From an uncultured Oscillospiraceae bacterium (GTDB lineage Bacteria; Bacillota; Clostridia; Oscillospirales; Oscillospiraceae): a stretch of 64,000 nucleotides of DNA. Of the stretch, positions 40,934 through 48,572 are shown in pieces. Under the pieces are notes generated by a model, which saw nothing but the letters and a program-made list of their open reading frames with translations, searched no databases and was not told the DNA's origin. The stretch is from NCBI GenBank assembly GCA_910588135.1, contig CAJUOT010000003.1, positions 1 to 64,000 on the forward strand. Direction: 5' to 3'. Numbering within the stretch: position 1 is the first letter of the stretch; each line of letters begins with the position of its first letter. The translations under genes and the position numbers were made by a program.

Positions 40934-41875
40934 ATGGAACAAAATTATCTGCCAAAAAACAAAAAGTACCGCCAGCTGCTTCACAGCGCGGAGCAGCACC
41001 AGTCCTCCGGCCTGTACCGGGACGCATGGCGGCGGCTGAAAAAGGACAGGGCCTCCATGATCGGGCTGTGTGTGATCGCGTTTTTCGTGCTGCTGGCGGT
41101 GCTGGGCCCCGTGCTGCCGGCCCTGGACCCGGAGGCCATCGAGAGCCGCAGGCTGGTGGACGGGAAAAACGTGTTCCCGCCCTTTGCCCCCAGTCTCACC
41201 AAATGGATGGGGACCGACCAGCTGGGGCGGGACATTTTCAGCCGGGTCATCTATGGAATCCGCACGTCCCTGATCGTGGGCGTGGTCGCCCGGGGGCTGA
41301 CCATGGTGGTGGGCGTCACCCTGGGCGTGGTGGCGGCCTACTACGGCGGCTGGGTGGACATGGTGCTGATGCGCCTGACCGACGTGTTCCTGGCCTTCCC
41401 GGTCATGCTGCTGGCCATGCTGATCACACTGGTGCTGGACGCCAACCTGACCACCGTGTGCATTGCGCTGGTGGTGGTGGGCTGGCCGGACGTGACGCGG
41501 CTCATCCGGGGGCAGGCGCTGTCCCTGAAGAACAAAAGCTATGTCAAAGCCTCCCGGGCGCTGGGCGCCTCGGACCTGTGGATTATCACCCGGCAGATCC
41601 TGCCAAACTGCCTGTCCCTGATTATCGTGTCCTTTTCCATGGGCATCCCCGGCGCGATCATGTATGAGTCCGGGCTGAGCTTTTTCGGCTTCGGCATCCG
41701 CGCCCCCAGGCCCTCCCTGGGCAACATGATCGCCGACGCCAGGGGCTATATGACCATTTGCCCCTGGTATATCCTCTTCCCCGGGCTGGCACTGGTGCTC
41801 ATCGTGGTGGCGTTCAACGTGCTGGGCGACGGGCTGAACGACGCGCTGGACCCCTACGCGAAAAACAGAAGGTGA
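40934..41875 (+). CDS. ABC transporter permease (OppC/DppC-like)
   Basis: A 313-residue permease. A long cytoplasmic N-terminus precedes the first helix (MIGLCVIAFFVLLAVLGPV). Then come the family's GTDQLGRD motif, five more helices and the EAA loop YVKASRALGASD. The start at 40934 has GGGGGGAG upstream. Completes the five-gene importer of the nitrogenase-like operon. The radical SAM gene starts 3 bases after its stop. Confidence 0.93.
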   Translation: MEQNYLPKNKKYRQLLHSAEQHQSSGLYRDAWRRLKKDRASMIGLCVIAFFVLLAVLGPVLPALDPEAIESRRLVDGKNVFPPFAPSLTKWMGTDQLGRDIFSRVIYGIRTSLIVGVVARGLTMVVGVTLGVVAAYYGGWVDMVLMRLTDVFLAFPVMLLAMLITLVLDANLTTVCIALVVVGWPDVTRLIRGQALSLKNKSYVKASRALGASDLWIITRQILPNCLSLIIVSFSMGIPGAIMYESGLSFFGFGIRAPRPSLGNMIADARGYMTICPWYILFPGLALVLIVVAFNVLGDGLNDALDPYAKNRR

Positions 41876-41878
41876 CGT

Positions 41879-42700
41879 ATGCCGATGAAACCGAACCCTT
41901 TGCCCTTTGAGCACCCCTGCTTTTCCAACGCCGGGGGCGGCGCGGCGCGGATGCATCTGGCCGTAGCCCCCAGGTGCAATATCAAATGCGGCTTCTGCCG
42001 GCCCACGGTCTCGCCCTGTGTCCACGGCTGCGCCCCCGGCCTTTCCAACCGTCTGCTGTCTCCGGAGGAGGCGGTGGCCTGGGTCCGGCAGGTGCAGGAG
42101 GACCGGGGGGTGGAGATTGCAATCGTGGGAATCGCCGGGCCGGGAGAGCCGCTCTGCAACCTGGAGACGTTTCAGACCATCGCCCAGGTTCGCCGCGCGT
42201 TTCCCAAAATCCACATCTGCCTCTCCACCAACGGGCTGCTTCTGCCCCAATCCGTGGAGCTGATCCGCCAGCTGGGCGTGGAGACGCTGACGGTCACCGT
42301 CAACGCCGTGACCCCCCGGGTAGGGGCCCGGATCTATGAGTCCGTCATGGGCGTGGCGGGGGAGGAGGGGGTCCGGCCGCTGCTGGAAAACCAGTGGCGG
42401 GGCATCTCCATGGCCGTGCAGGCGGGGCTGGTGGTGAAGATAAACAGCGTGTTTGTCCCGGGCGTCAACGACGAAGAGCTGCCGCTGATCGCGCAGCGGG
42501 GCAGGGAGGAAGGGGCTAACATCCAAAATATCCTCCCCCTGATTCCCCGCGAGCGCTTCGCCCAGCAGCACAGTCCGGACGGGTGCGAGCTGCGCCGCGT
42601 CCGGGAGGAGGCGGGCCGGTCGCTGGAGCAGTTTGAGCGCTGCCGCCACTGCCGCGCGGACGCCGTCGTTCTGGCGGACGGCAAAACCTTGGAAGAATAG
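41879..42700 (+). CDS. NifB-like radical SAM protein
   Basis: A 273-residue radical SAM enzyme with the marks of NifB. HPCFS is at 12-16 and the radical SAM triad Cys33-x3-Cys37-x2-Cys40 lies in APRCNIKCGFC. C-terminal Cys255 and Cys258 lie in RCRHCRADAV, the accessory cluster motif typical of NifB. NifB fuses iron-sulfur clusters and inserts carbide to make the NifB-co precursor. No NifX-like domain is attached, so it is a core NifB. Its presence suggests that the component 1 homologues hold a complex cofactor. No nifEN is present. Confidence 0.88.
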   Translation: MPMKPNPLPFEHPCFSNAGGGAARMHLAVAPRCNIKCGFCRPTVSPCVHGCAPGLSNRLLSPEEAVAWVRQVQEDRGVEIAIVGIAGPGEPLCNLETFQTIAQVRRAFPKIHICLSTNGLLLPQSVELIRQLGVETLTVTVNAVTPRVGARIYESVMGVAGEEGVRPLLENQWRGISMAVQAGLVVKINSVFVPGVNDEELPLIAQRGREEGANIQNILPLIPRERFAQQHSPDGCELRRVREEAGRSLEQFERCRHCRADAVVLADGKTLEE

Positions 42701-42711
42701 GAGAATGGATC

Positions 42712-43227
42712 GTGGCCGCAATATTTCCGGATTTCTACGCAAACGGAGTCTCCCACATTGGCGAGGGCTTCCTGCATGAGCGTCAGATTCAGGCCATCTG
42801 GCTGGATATCGACAACACGATCTCCCTGGTGGACGACCCCCTCCCAACCCCGGAGGCGGAGGAGTGGATCGGCCGGATGAAGAAGGCCGGCTATACTTTG
42901 GGCGTGGTGTCCAACAACGACCTGCCGCGGGTGCGGTCCTTTGCGCAGTCCCTGGGCCTGCTGTTTCAGGCCCACGCCCAGAAGCCGTCCCCCGCGGGGT
43001 ATCAGAGCCTGGCGGAGCAGGCGGGGGTGGCTCCCTCCCGCTGCCTGGTGGTGGGGGACCAGCTGTTTACAGACATCCTGGGCGGAAACAACGCGGGTAT
43101 GTGCACCGTGGCGGTGCCGCCCCTCCGGGCCGACCAGGAGCCCAAAAGCTTTCTGGTCCGCCGGATTATGGAGCGGATTCTCATTGCGCTGCACAAAAAG
43201 CTGCTGGGAAAACGTTCCATCCTGTAG
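42712..43227 (+). CDS. YqeG-like HAD phosphatase
   Basis: A 171-residue HAD IIIA phosphatase. FPDFYANGVSHI is the N-terminal YqeG motif, LDIDNTISLVDDP holds the nucleophilic aspartate (DxDxT), and VVSNND, KPSPAGYQ and VVGDQLFTDILGGN are the remaining motifs. It begins with GTG 11 bases after the NifB-like gene. YqeG usually accompanies yqeH/aroE genes, so finding it at the end of this operon is unusual, or it may only be a chance neighbour. Substrate unknown. Confidence 0.85.
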   Translation: MAAIFPDFYANGVSHIGEGFLHERQIQAIWLDIDNTISLVDDPLPTPEAEEWIGRMKKAGYTLGVVSNNDLPRVRSFAQSLGLLFQAHAQKPSPAGYQSLAEQAGVAPSRCLVVGDQLFTDILGGNNAGMCTVAVPPLRADQEPKSFLVRRIMERILIALHKKLLGKRSIL

Positions 43228-43231
43228 GCCG

Positions 43232-43251
43232 GCAGCTTCCGGGCAAGCTGC
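43232..43251 (+). terminator. Weak terminator hairpin after the YqeG-like gene
   Basis: GCAGCTT/AAGCTGC stem of 7 bp with a 6-base loop, followed by CGGTGTTTC. The only candidate end for the nitrogenase-like operon. Confidence 0.45.
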
Positions 43252-43342
43252 GGTGTTTCATAAATTCGCGCAGAAAGGCGGCAGATTTGACCTCAGCTAC
43301 CAATATTATCAGGCCCTGGCCCTGCATCCCTGACAACGGACA

Positions 43343-43371
43343 TTGCGGAAATCGGAAAAAGGTGATATACT
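43343..43371 (+). promoter_or_regulatory. Promoter of the NusG-II/Gx transporter pair
   Basis: TTGCGG (43343-43348), 17 bp, TATACT (43366-43371). Confidence 0.65.
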
Positions 43372-43419
43372 GTAAACGTATGCAGCGCATATCCCTGCGA
43401 TTTCCCTGGGGGTGCTTTG

Positions 43420-43794
43420 ATGAAAACTCAAAAATTCTGGCTGTTTCTCGTGGGCTCTGTCCTGCTGGTTTCCGCCATTGCCAGCGTGCTCGTGCTCCGC
43501 GGCAGAACGGGGAGTTCCACCGCCCTCATCTATCAAGACGGGGAATGCTTCCGCACCATCGCGCTCGATGATGTGGACAAGCCTTTCTCTTTTACCGTTG
43601 CGTGGGAGGGCGGCTATAACGTCATTGAGGTGGAGCGCGGCCGCATCCGTGTGGCGGCGGCGGATTGCCCCGACCAGGTCTGCGTGCGGCAGGGATGGAT
43701 CTCCAACAGTGTGGTCCCCGTCGCCTGCCTGCCCCACAGGCTGGTCATCCAGCTGGAGTCCGCTGGCGGCGGCGTGGACGGCATGACAGGGTAG
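43420..43794 (+). CDS. NusG domain II-containing exported protein
   Basis: A 124-residue protein with an N-terminal membrane helix (about 6-26) and a small beta domain of the NusG_II family. The end has CPDQVCVRQGWIS...VACLPHRLVI, which gives three cysteines in a conserved pattern. These proteins are almost always encoded next to a Gx transporter gene, as here (10-bp gap). They are often linked to isoprenoid or redox functions, but the role is not established. GGGGGTG precedes the ATG at 43420. Confidence 0.85.
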   Translation: MKTQKFWLFLVGSVLLVSAIASVLVLRGRTGSSTALIYQDGECFRTIALDDVDKPFSFTVAWEGGYNVIEVERGRIRVAAADCPDQVCVRQGWISNSVVPVACLPHRLVIQLESAGGGVDGMTG

Positions 43795-43804
43795 GGGGGC
43801 GCTT

Positions 43805-44320
43805 ATGAGCATCAAAAAACTGACCCGCCTGGCTCTGCTCACCACCATCGCCCTTATCATCTTTATGGTGGAGGCGCAGATTCCCCCGCCCATTCCCATT
43901 CCCGGCATCAAGCTGGGGCTGGCCAACATCGTGACGGTGTACGCCATGTTCGCCCTCTCGCCGGGGGATACGCTGGCGGTTCTGGTGTGCCGGGTGTTTT
44001 TGGGCAGCGTGTTCTCCGGCCAGCTCATGACCCTCTTTTACAGCATGGGAGGCGGGCTGCTGTGCTGGCTGGCGATGCTGCTGTTGCGGCGGGTCCTCAC
44101 AAAAAAGCAGCTCTGGGTCGCCGGGGTTTTCGGGGCCATATTCCACAATGTGGGGCAGATCCTTGTGGCCATCGCCCTCACCCGCACCCCCGGCCTCGTC
44201 ACCTATCTGCCCGTCCTGCTGGTCAGCGGCGTTCTCACCGGGGCGTTCACCGGCCTGTGCACCCAGTTTCTTCTGGCACAGCTGGACAAAATTGGTCAAG
44301 GCAGCGGCCCGGCGGGGTAA
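43805..44320 (+). CDS. Gx transporter family protein (heptaprenyl diphosphate synthase component I-like)
   Basis: A 171-residue membrane protein with five to six helices and the family motif PGIKLGLANIVTVYA in the first part. Annotated in databases as heptaprenyl diphosphate synthase component I or Gx transporter; the substrate is not known and the enzyme name is misleading. It forms a two-gene operon with the NusG-II protein. Glycine-rich GQGSGPAG ends the protein inside the terminator stem. Confidence 0.87.
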   Translation: MSIKKLTRLALLTTIALIIFMVEAQIPPPIPIPGIKLGLANIVTVYAMFALSPGDTLAVLVCRVFLGSVFSGQLMTLFYSMGGGLLCWLAMLLLRRVLTKKQLWVAGVFGAIFHNVGQILVAIALTRTPGLVTYLPVLLVSGVLTGAFTGLCTQFLLAQLDKIGQGSGPAG

Positions 44321-44332
44321 ACCGCCGGGCCG
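44305..44332. terminator. Terminator overlapping the Gx transporter stop codon
   Basis: CGGCCCGGCGG (44305-44315) pairs perfectly with CCGCCGGGCCG (44322-44332). The stop codon sits in the loop. It lies between convergent genes. Confidence 0.75.
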
Positions 44333-44380
44333 TTCGTGCTGTTTGCCATGCCTGCGCGCATACTCAGGCGGTGTTCCGGC

Positions 44381-45064
44381 TCAGACCACAAACCGGTAGC
44401 CCAGCCCCCGCACCGTCTGAATATAGGCCGGTTTTGCCGGGTCCTCCTCAATTTTCTGCCGCAGACGGTTGATATACACCATGATGGCGTTCTCATCCAC
44501 GATGGCAGAGCCCCAGACCATGTCATAGATCATGTCTTTGGTGAAGATTCGGTTCACATTGTCCAAAAACAGCTTCATGATAGCGTTTTCCTTGGAGGAC
44601 AGCACAATTTCTCCCCCGTCCTTATAAAACCGCAGGGTGCTGGTGTCGTAGCGGAAAGGTCCGGCGGCGATGACGCCTCCCCCGCCGTTGAGTTCGCCCC
44701 GGCTGCGTCGGATCAGCGCCTTGACCTTGGCCCCCAGCGTCACCGGGTTAAAGGGCTTGGTGAGATAGTCGTCCGCGCCGATATCCAGCCCGTAGAGGGC
44801 GTCATAGTCCTCCTTTCGCCCGCTGACAATGATGATGGGCAGTCTGAGCCCCCGCCCCCGGAGGGTCTGGACCACCTCGAAGCCGTCCATCCCCGGCATA
44901 TTCACGTCCAGCAGCATCAGGTCGTAATGGCCCCGGCCCGCCAGCTCAATGGCCTCCCCGCCGCTGCGGGCCACTTCGGAATCAATTCCGCTGCTCTTCA
45001 TCACCTTGCGGAGCATGGTCAGCACCGCCTCGTCGTCGTCCACAATCAGCACCGTATCCGGCAC
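44381..45064 (-). CDS. OmpR/PhoB-family response regulator
   Basis: A 227-residue regulator. The receiver domain has the acidic pocket DDDE at 9-12, phosphoacceptor D53 (LLLDVNMPGMDG) and the lysine in TKPF. The C-terminal winged helix (about 130-227) ends VRGLGYRFVV, typical of OmpR-type DNA-binding domains. The start is GTG with GGGGGCGGG upstream. It is divergent from the histidine kinase gene, an unusual arrangement since most pairs are cotranscribed. A candidate TATAAT box lies at about 45107-45112 on its strand. Confidence 0.93.
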   Translation of the reverse strand: MPDTVLIVDDDEAVLTMLRKVMKSSGIDSEVARSGGEAIELAGRGHYDLMLLDVNMPGMDGFEVVQTLRGRGLRLPIIIVSGRKEDYDALYGLDIGADDYLTKPFNPVTLGAKVKALIRRSRGELNGGGGVIAAGPFRYDTSTLRFYKDGGEIVLSSKENAIMKLFLDNVNRIFTKDMIYDMVWGSAIVDENAIMVYINRLRQKIEEDPAKPAYIQTVRGLGYRFVV

Positions 45065-45188
45065 AACGTCCCGCCCCCTTTACAGGTAAGTTCTCGTGTG
45101 CTAAATTATAGCATACCGGCCGCCCCCGGCGCAAGCCCCGCCGCGCCGCCGGTCAGCCATCTCCCAAGGAAAGGCAGAGAGGACCGCT

Positions 45189-46934
45189 ATGAAAGGAAAA
45201 CTCCCCGGCCTGCGGCATTTTCCCGTCCTCCCAGCGCTGGCCCTGGCCATCATCCTGCTGGGGCTGCTGGCCATATCCAGCGTGTTCACCCAAAGCCAGC
45301 AGCTTCTGGTGGACGGGCAGGACGGCCAGCTGACCAAAACCGCCCAGTCGGTGGACAACAATATCATGGGCCACTTCGCCTGGTATTGTTCCGACCTGGA
45401 ATATATCACCAGCCGGACGGGCTTTCTGTCGGCGGAGGCGGCCTATCTCGACGATGGCGATGGAGGCAGTCTGCTCTACCATCTGCGGGAGAGCCCCCTG
45501 CCCAAAACCGTCATGGTTGAATCCATGCTGGTGCTGCGCCAAGGGGAGGTGGAGCTGTCCACCAGCGGGGGGACGGATTACGTCCCCCTGGCCGTGCTGG
45601 GGCGGATCGGGGCGGTGGACATCCAGCTGTGGCTGGACGAGACGGGCCGGCCCTATGTGGCCCTGGTTCAGTCCAAGCCGGAGGTGGGCTACGCCGCCCT
45701 CATCGACGGGGAGGTCTTTTTCGCCATCGCGGAGAGACAGACCGCCGCCGAGGACAGCGACCGCATCCTGGTGCTGGACTGTCAGGAGCGGTACTTTTTC
45801 CACCGCACCCCGGAGGGCATCCGGGTGGACGCGGTGGAAGAACTGGACCCCGCCGTCCATGCCGGCCTCTATATCATGCTGGCCACCCAGCGGGCTGGCC
45901 GGCCGCTCACCAGCTTTTTCCGTGCCGGGGGCCAGTCCGGGGGGACAGGCTACACCGCCCGGCTGGCCGTCCTGCCCGCCCCCGGCAACGAGAACGGCTG
46001 CTTCACCGTAGGGGTGGCCCGGAACTATGACGAGATCATCCGCCCCTACCAGTCCGCCGCGGTCCGGATGGTGCTGTGCGGTGTGACCGTCATGGCGGGA
46101 GCGGCGCTGCTGCTGGTGTTCCTCCTGCGCTCCCGCCGGAGCCACCGGCAGGCCCAGCAGGAGCTGTCCCTCCTCCGGGAGAAGGCGGAAGCCATGGAGC
46201 AGCTCAACGCCCAGGCCCAGGCCCTGGCCCACCGGCAGCGGCTGGAGTCCATCGGCACCCTCACCTCCGGCATCGCCCATGAGTTCAACAACCTGCTCAC
46301 CCCCATCATGGGCTACAGCATCCTTATTCTGGAGAAGCTCCCCCCGGAGGACACCGAGTCCTACGACAACGCCCTGGAGATCTACAACGCCTCCCAGAAG
46401 GCCAAGCGGATCGTGTCCAGGCTGTCCAACCTGTCCCGGAAGGGAACTCCCGGGGCCCTGCGCCCCGTCCGGCTGGACCCCCTGGTGGAGCAGGTGCTGG
46501 AGGTGGCCGCCCCCGTCCGGCCCAAGACGGTGCGGGTGGAGACGGGCCTCGCCTCCGGGGATGGGCTGGTTCTGGGGGACGAGACCCAGCTGTTCCAGCT
46601 GGCGCTGAACCTGCTGCTGAATGCCTTTGAGGCCCTGGCCCCGCAGGGCGGGACGGTGCGGGTGTCCACCGCCTGGGACGGGGAGCGGGTATCCCTGCGG
46701 GTGGCGGACAACGGCCCGGGCATTCCGGAGGCGGTCAAGGCGCACATCTTCGACCCCTTCTTCACCACCAAGGGCTCGGGCAAGGGCATCGGCCTGGGCC
46801 TGGCTATCGTGCAGCAGATCGTGGAGGCCCACCAGGGGGCCATCGCCCTGGACAGCGCCGCCGGCCAGGGCACCGCCTTCACCGTCTCCTTCCCCGCCGC
46901 CCCGCCGGAAGCCGCGGAACCCCCGCCCGCCTGA
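45189..46934 (+). CDS. Sensor histidine kinase with extracellular domain
   Basis: A 581-residue kinase. Two membrane helices (12-33, 295-314) frame a 260-residue outer sensing domain. A coiled linker follows, then the phosphoacceptor region GIAHEFNNLLTP with H364, N-box NLLLNAFEAL, G1 DNGPGIP, F-box FFTTKG and G2 GKGIGLGLAI. The H-box is of the NtrB/HPK4-like type (HEFNNLL), which usually pairs with other response regulators than OmpR. The divergent regulator next door is nevertheless the likely partner. Signal unknown. Confidence 0.9.
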   Translation: MKGKLPGLRHFPVLPALALAIILLGLLAISSVFTQSQQLLVDGQDGQLTKTAQSVDNNIMGHFAWYCSDLEYITSRTGFLSAEAAYLDDGDGGSLLYHLRESPLPKTVMVESMLVLRQGEVELSTSGGTDYVPLAVLGRIGAVDIQLWLDETGRPYVALVQSKPEVGYAALIDGEVFFAIAERQTAAEDSDRILVLDCQERYFFHRTPEGIRVDAVEELDPAVHAGLYIMLATQRAGRPLTSFFRAGGQSGGTGYTARLAVLPAPGNENGCFTVGVARNYDEIIRPYQSAAVRMVLCGVTVMAGAALLLVFLLRSRRSHRQAQQELSLLREKAEAMEQLNAQAQALAHRQRLESIGTLTSGIAHEFNNLLTPIMGYSILILEKLPPEDTESYDNALEIYNASQKAKRIVSRLSNLSRKGTPGALRPVRLDPLVEQVLEVAAPVRPKTVRVETGLASGDGLVLGDETQLFQLALNLLLNAFEALAPQGGTVRVSTAWDGERVSLRVADNGPGIPEAVKAHIFDPFFTTKGSGKGIGLGLAIVQQIVEAHQGAIALDSAAGQGTAFTVSFPAAPPEAAEPPPA

Positions 46935-46992
46935 CCAAAGCCCCGCCCGATCTGACCAAAGCCCCGCCGGATGGTTCTGGCGGGGCTTTGTT
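46931..46992 (+). terminator. Terminator of the kinase gene with duplicated left arm
   Basis: AAAGCCCCGCC (46958-46968) pairs with GGCGGGGCTTT (46979-46989), followed by GTTGTTT. The 17-bp segment CTGACCAAAGCCCCGCC occurs twice (46931-46947 and 46952-46968). The first copy contains the stop codon, so either copy can form the stem. Confidence 0.85.
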
Positions 46993-47077
46993 GTTTCCTT
47001 AACAAATATTAAGCCCGCATCTATCTGCCATTAAGGCGGAGGGATTACAATGGTCGAAAAAAGGAGGCGGTTTTGCT

Positions 47078-47431
47078 ATGCTGGAACATCTGGTGGAGGC
47101 AGCGCTGGAAATTCTCACCCCCCTGTGCGAGATGATGGGCATTCTGGTCATCGCCGTGTCCACCCTGTCCGCCTTCTGGCGGTATCTCCGGGGGCTGTTC
47201 ACCCACTCCCCCGGCGACGTGAAGTCCCGGCTCGCCTCCGGACTGGCCCTGAGCCTGGAGTTCAAAATGGCCGCCGAGATTCTCAAGACCGTCCTGGTCC
47301 GGGACATGACCGAGCTGATGGTGCTGGGCGCCGTCATCATCCTGCGTGCTCTGCTCTCATTCCTGATCCACTTTGAAATGAAGCAGCATGATATACCCCA
47401 ACAAGAGACTTTAGGAGGAATCGCAACATGA
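47078..47431 (+). CDS. DUF1622-family membrane protein
   Basis: A 117-residue protein with three hydrophobic helices (about 15-36, 55-72, 80-98) and the DUF1622 features (RLASGLALSLEFKMAAEIL). AAAGGAGG lies before the ATG. It overlaps the next gene by 4 bases (ATGA) and so heads the flavin redox operon. Function of the family unknown; its place here suggests a membrane role in electron transfer or in anchoring the lipoprotein. Confidence 0.8.
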   Translation: MLEHLVEAALEILTPLCEMMGILVIAVSTLSAFWRYLRGLFTHSPGDVKSRLASGLALSLEFKMAAEILKTVLVRDMTELMVLGAVIILRALLSFLIHFEMKQHDIPQQETLGGIAT

Positions 47432-48516
47432 AACTGAAACAGATCTCTGCCCTGCTGCTGTGCGCCGCCCTTATGCTGTCCGCCCTGGCGGGCTGCGGCA
47501 CCACCGTGGTGGTGGGCCCCGAAGGGGACAAACCCGCCGCCACCCCCGGGACCCCCGACGCCCCCGGCACTGAGAGCACCCCCGCCGGCGGGGACACCGT
47601 CCCCGTCAAGACCGGACTGGCCGTCCTGGCCGACATCAGCGGCAGCAAGGACGCCTCCGCCGAGGGCGACGGCGCGGCCCAGAGCGAGGTCCTGCTGGTG
47701 GCGGTCACAGTGGGGGACGACGGAGTCATCGACGACTGCGTCATCGACATGGTCCAGGCCAAGATCGGCTTCAGCGCCTCCGGCGCGCTGACCACCGACC
47801 CCGCCACCAGCTTCCCCAGCAAAAATGAACTGGGCGACAGCTACGGCATGAGAAAGGCCAGCTCCATCGGCAAGGAGTGGAACGAGCAGCTCGCCGCCCT
47901 GGCGGACTACGCCAAGGGCAAGACCGTGGAGGAGCTCAAGACCATGGCCGTGGGCGAGGACGGCAAGGCCGGGGACGTGGATCTGGTCGCCTCCGTCACC
48001 CTGTACATCGGAAGCTTCGTGGGCGGCATTGAGGACGCCGCCGCCAACGCCACCCATCTGGGCGCCGCCAAGGGCGACAGGCTGGGTCTGGCCAGCGAGA
48101 CCAGCATGAGCAAGAGCAAGGACGCCGCCGACGGCAAGGACGGCGTGGCCCAGGCCTACGCCACCGCCGCCGCCGTCACCTTCAGCGGCGGCACGGTCAC
48201 CAGCTGCTACATCGACGCGGTGCAGGCCAACGTGAACTTTGACGCCTCCGGCAAAATCACCACCGACCTGACCGCCGCCCCCCAGACCAAGAACCAGCTG
48301 GGCGACGGCTACGGCATGAGGAAGGCCAGCTCCATCGGCAAGGAGTGGAACGAGCAGGCCACCGCTTTCTGCGATTACGTCACCGGCAAGACGGTGGACG
48401 AGGTCAAGGGGCTGGCGGTGAGCGAGGACGGCAAGGCCGCCGGCGCGGATCTGGCCGCCAGCGTCACCATCGGCATCGGCGAGTTCCAGGCCCTCATTGA
48501 GAAAGCTTCCAAATAA
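47428..48516 (+). CDS. Repeat-containing lipoprotein of the flavin redox operon
   Basis: A 362-residue lipoprotein with lipobox LSALAGC and a Pro/Thr-rich linker to about 60. Two tandem repeats of about 140 residues follow, each with the segment GMRKASSIGKEWNEQ, then a lysine-rich helix and ASVTxxIG at its end. I see no S/T-GAT flavinylation site in it, unlike the FMN-binding lipoprotein PplA. The context (ApbE, RnfC, RnfD, RnfG) suggests an extracytoplasmic electron-transfer partner. Repeats at DNA level are also close, a sign of recent duplication. Confidence 0.75.
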   Translation: MKLKQISALLLCAALMLSALAGCGTTVVVGPEGDKPAATPGTPDAPGTESTPAGGDTVPVKTGLAVLADISGSKDASAEGDGAAQSEVLLVAVTVGDDGVIDDCVIDMVQAKIGFSASGALTTDPATSFPSKNELGDSYGMRKASSIGKEWNEQLAALADYAKGKTVEELKTMAVGEDGKAGDVDLVASVTLYIGSFVGGIEDAAANATHLGAAKGDRLGLASETSMSKSKDAADGKDGVAQAYATAAAVTFSGGTVTSCYIDAVQANVNFDASGKITTDLTAAPQTKNQLGDGYGMRKASSIGKEWNEQATAFCDYVTGKTVDEVKGLAVSEDGKAAGADLAASVTIGIGEFQALIEKASK

Positions 48517-48523
48517 TACGAAA

Positions 48524-48551
48524 CGGGGGCGGGCCCCAGGGCCCGCCCCCG
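48524..48551 (+). terminator. GC-rich hairpin between the repeat lipoprotein and apbE
   Basis: CGGGGGCGGGC (48524-48534) pairs with GCCCGCCCCCG (48541-48551). No T-run; likely an mRNA-stabilising or partial-stop hairpin that raises lipoprotein over downstream products. Confidence 0.6.
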
Positions 48552-48572
48552 CGGCAAAAAGGCGGAACCGAT

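Noticed and set aside
31887..43227. A nitrogen-fixation (nif) cluster
   Set aside because: Two of three NifD P-cluster cysteines are missing, no nifE, nifN or nifV is present, and the context is an importer. It is nitrogenase-like, not nitrogenase.
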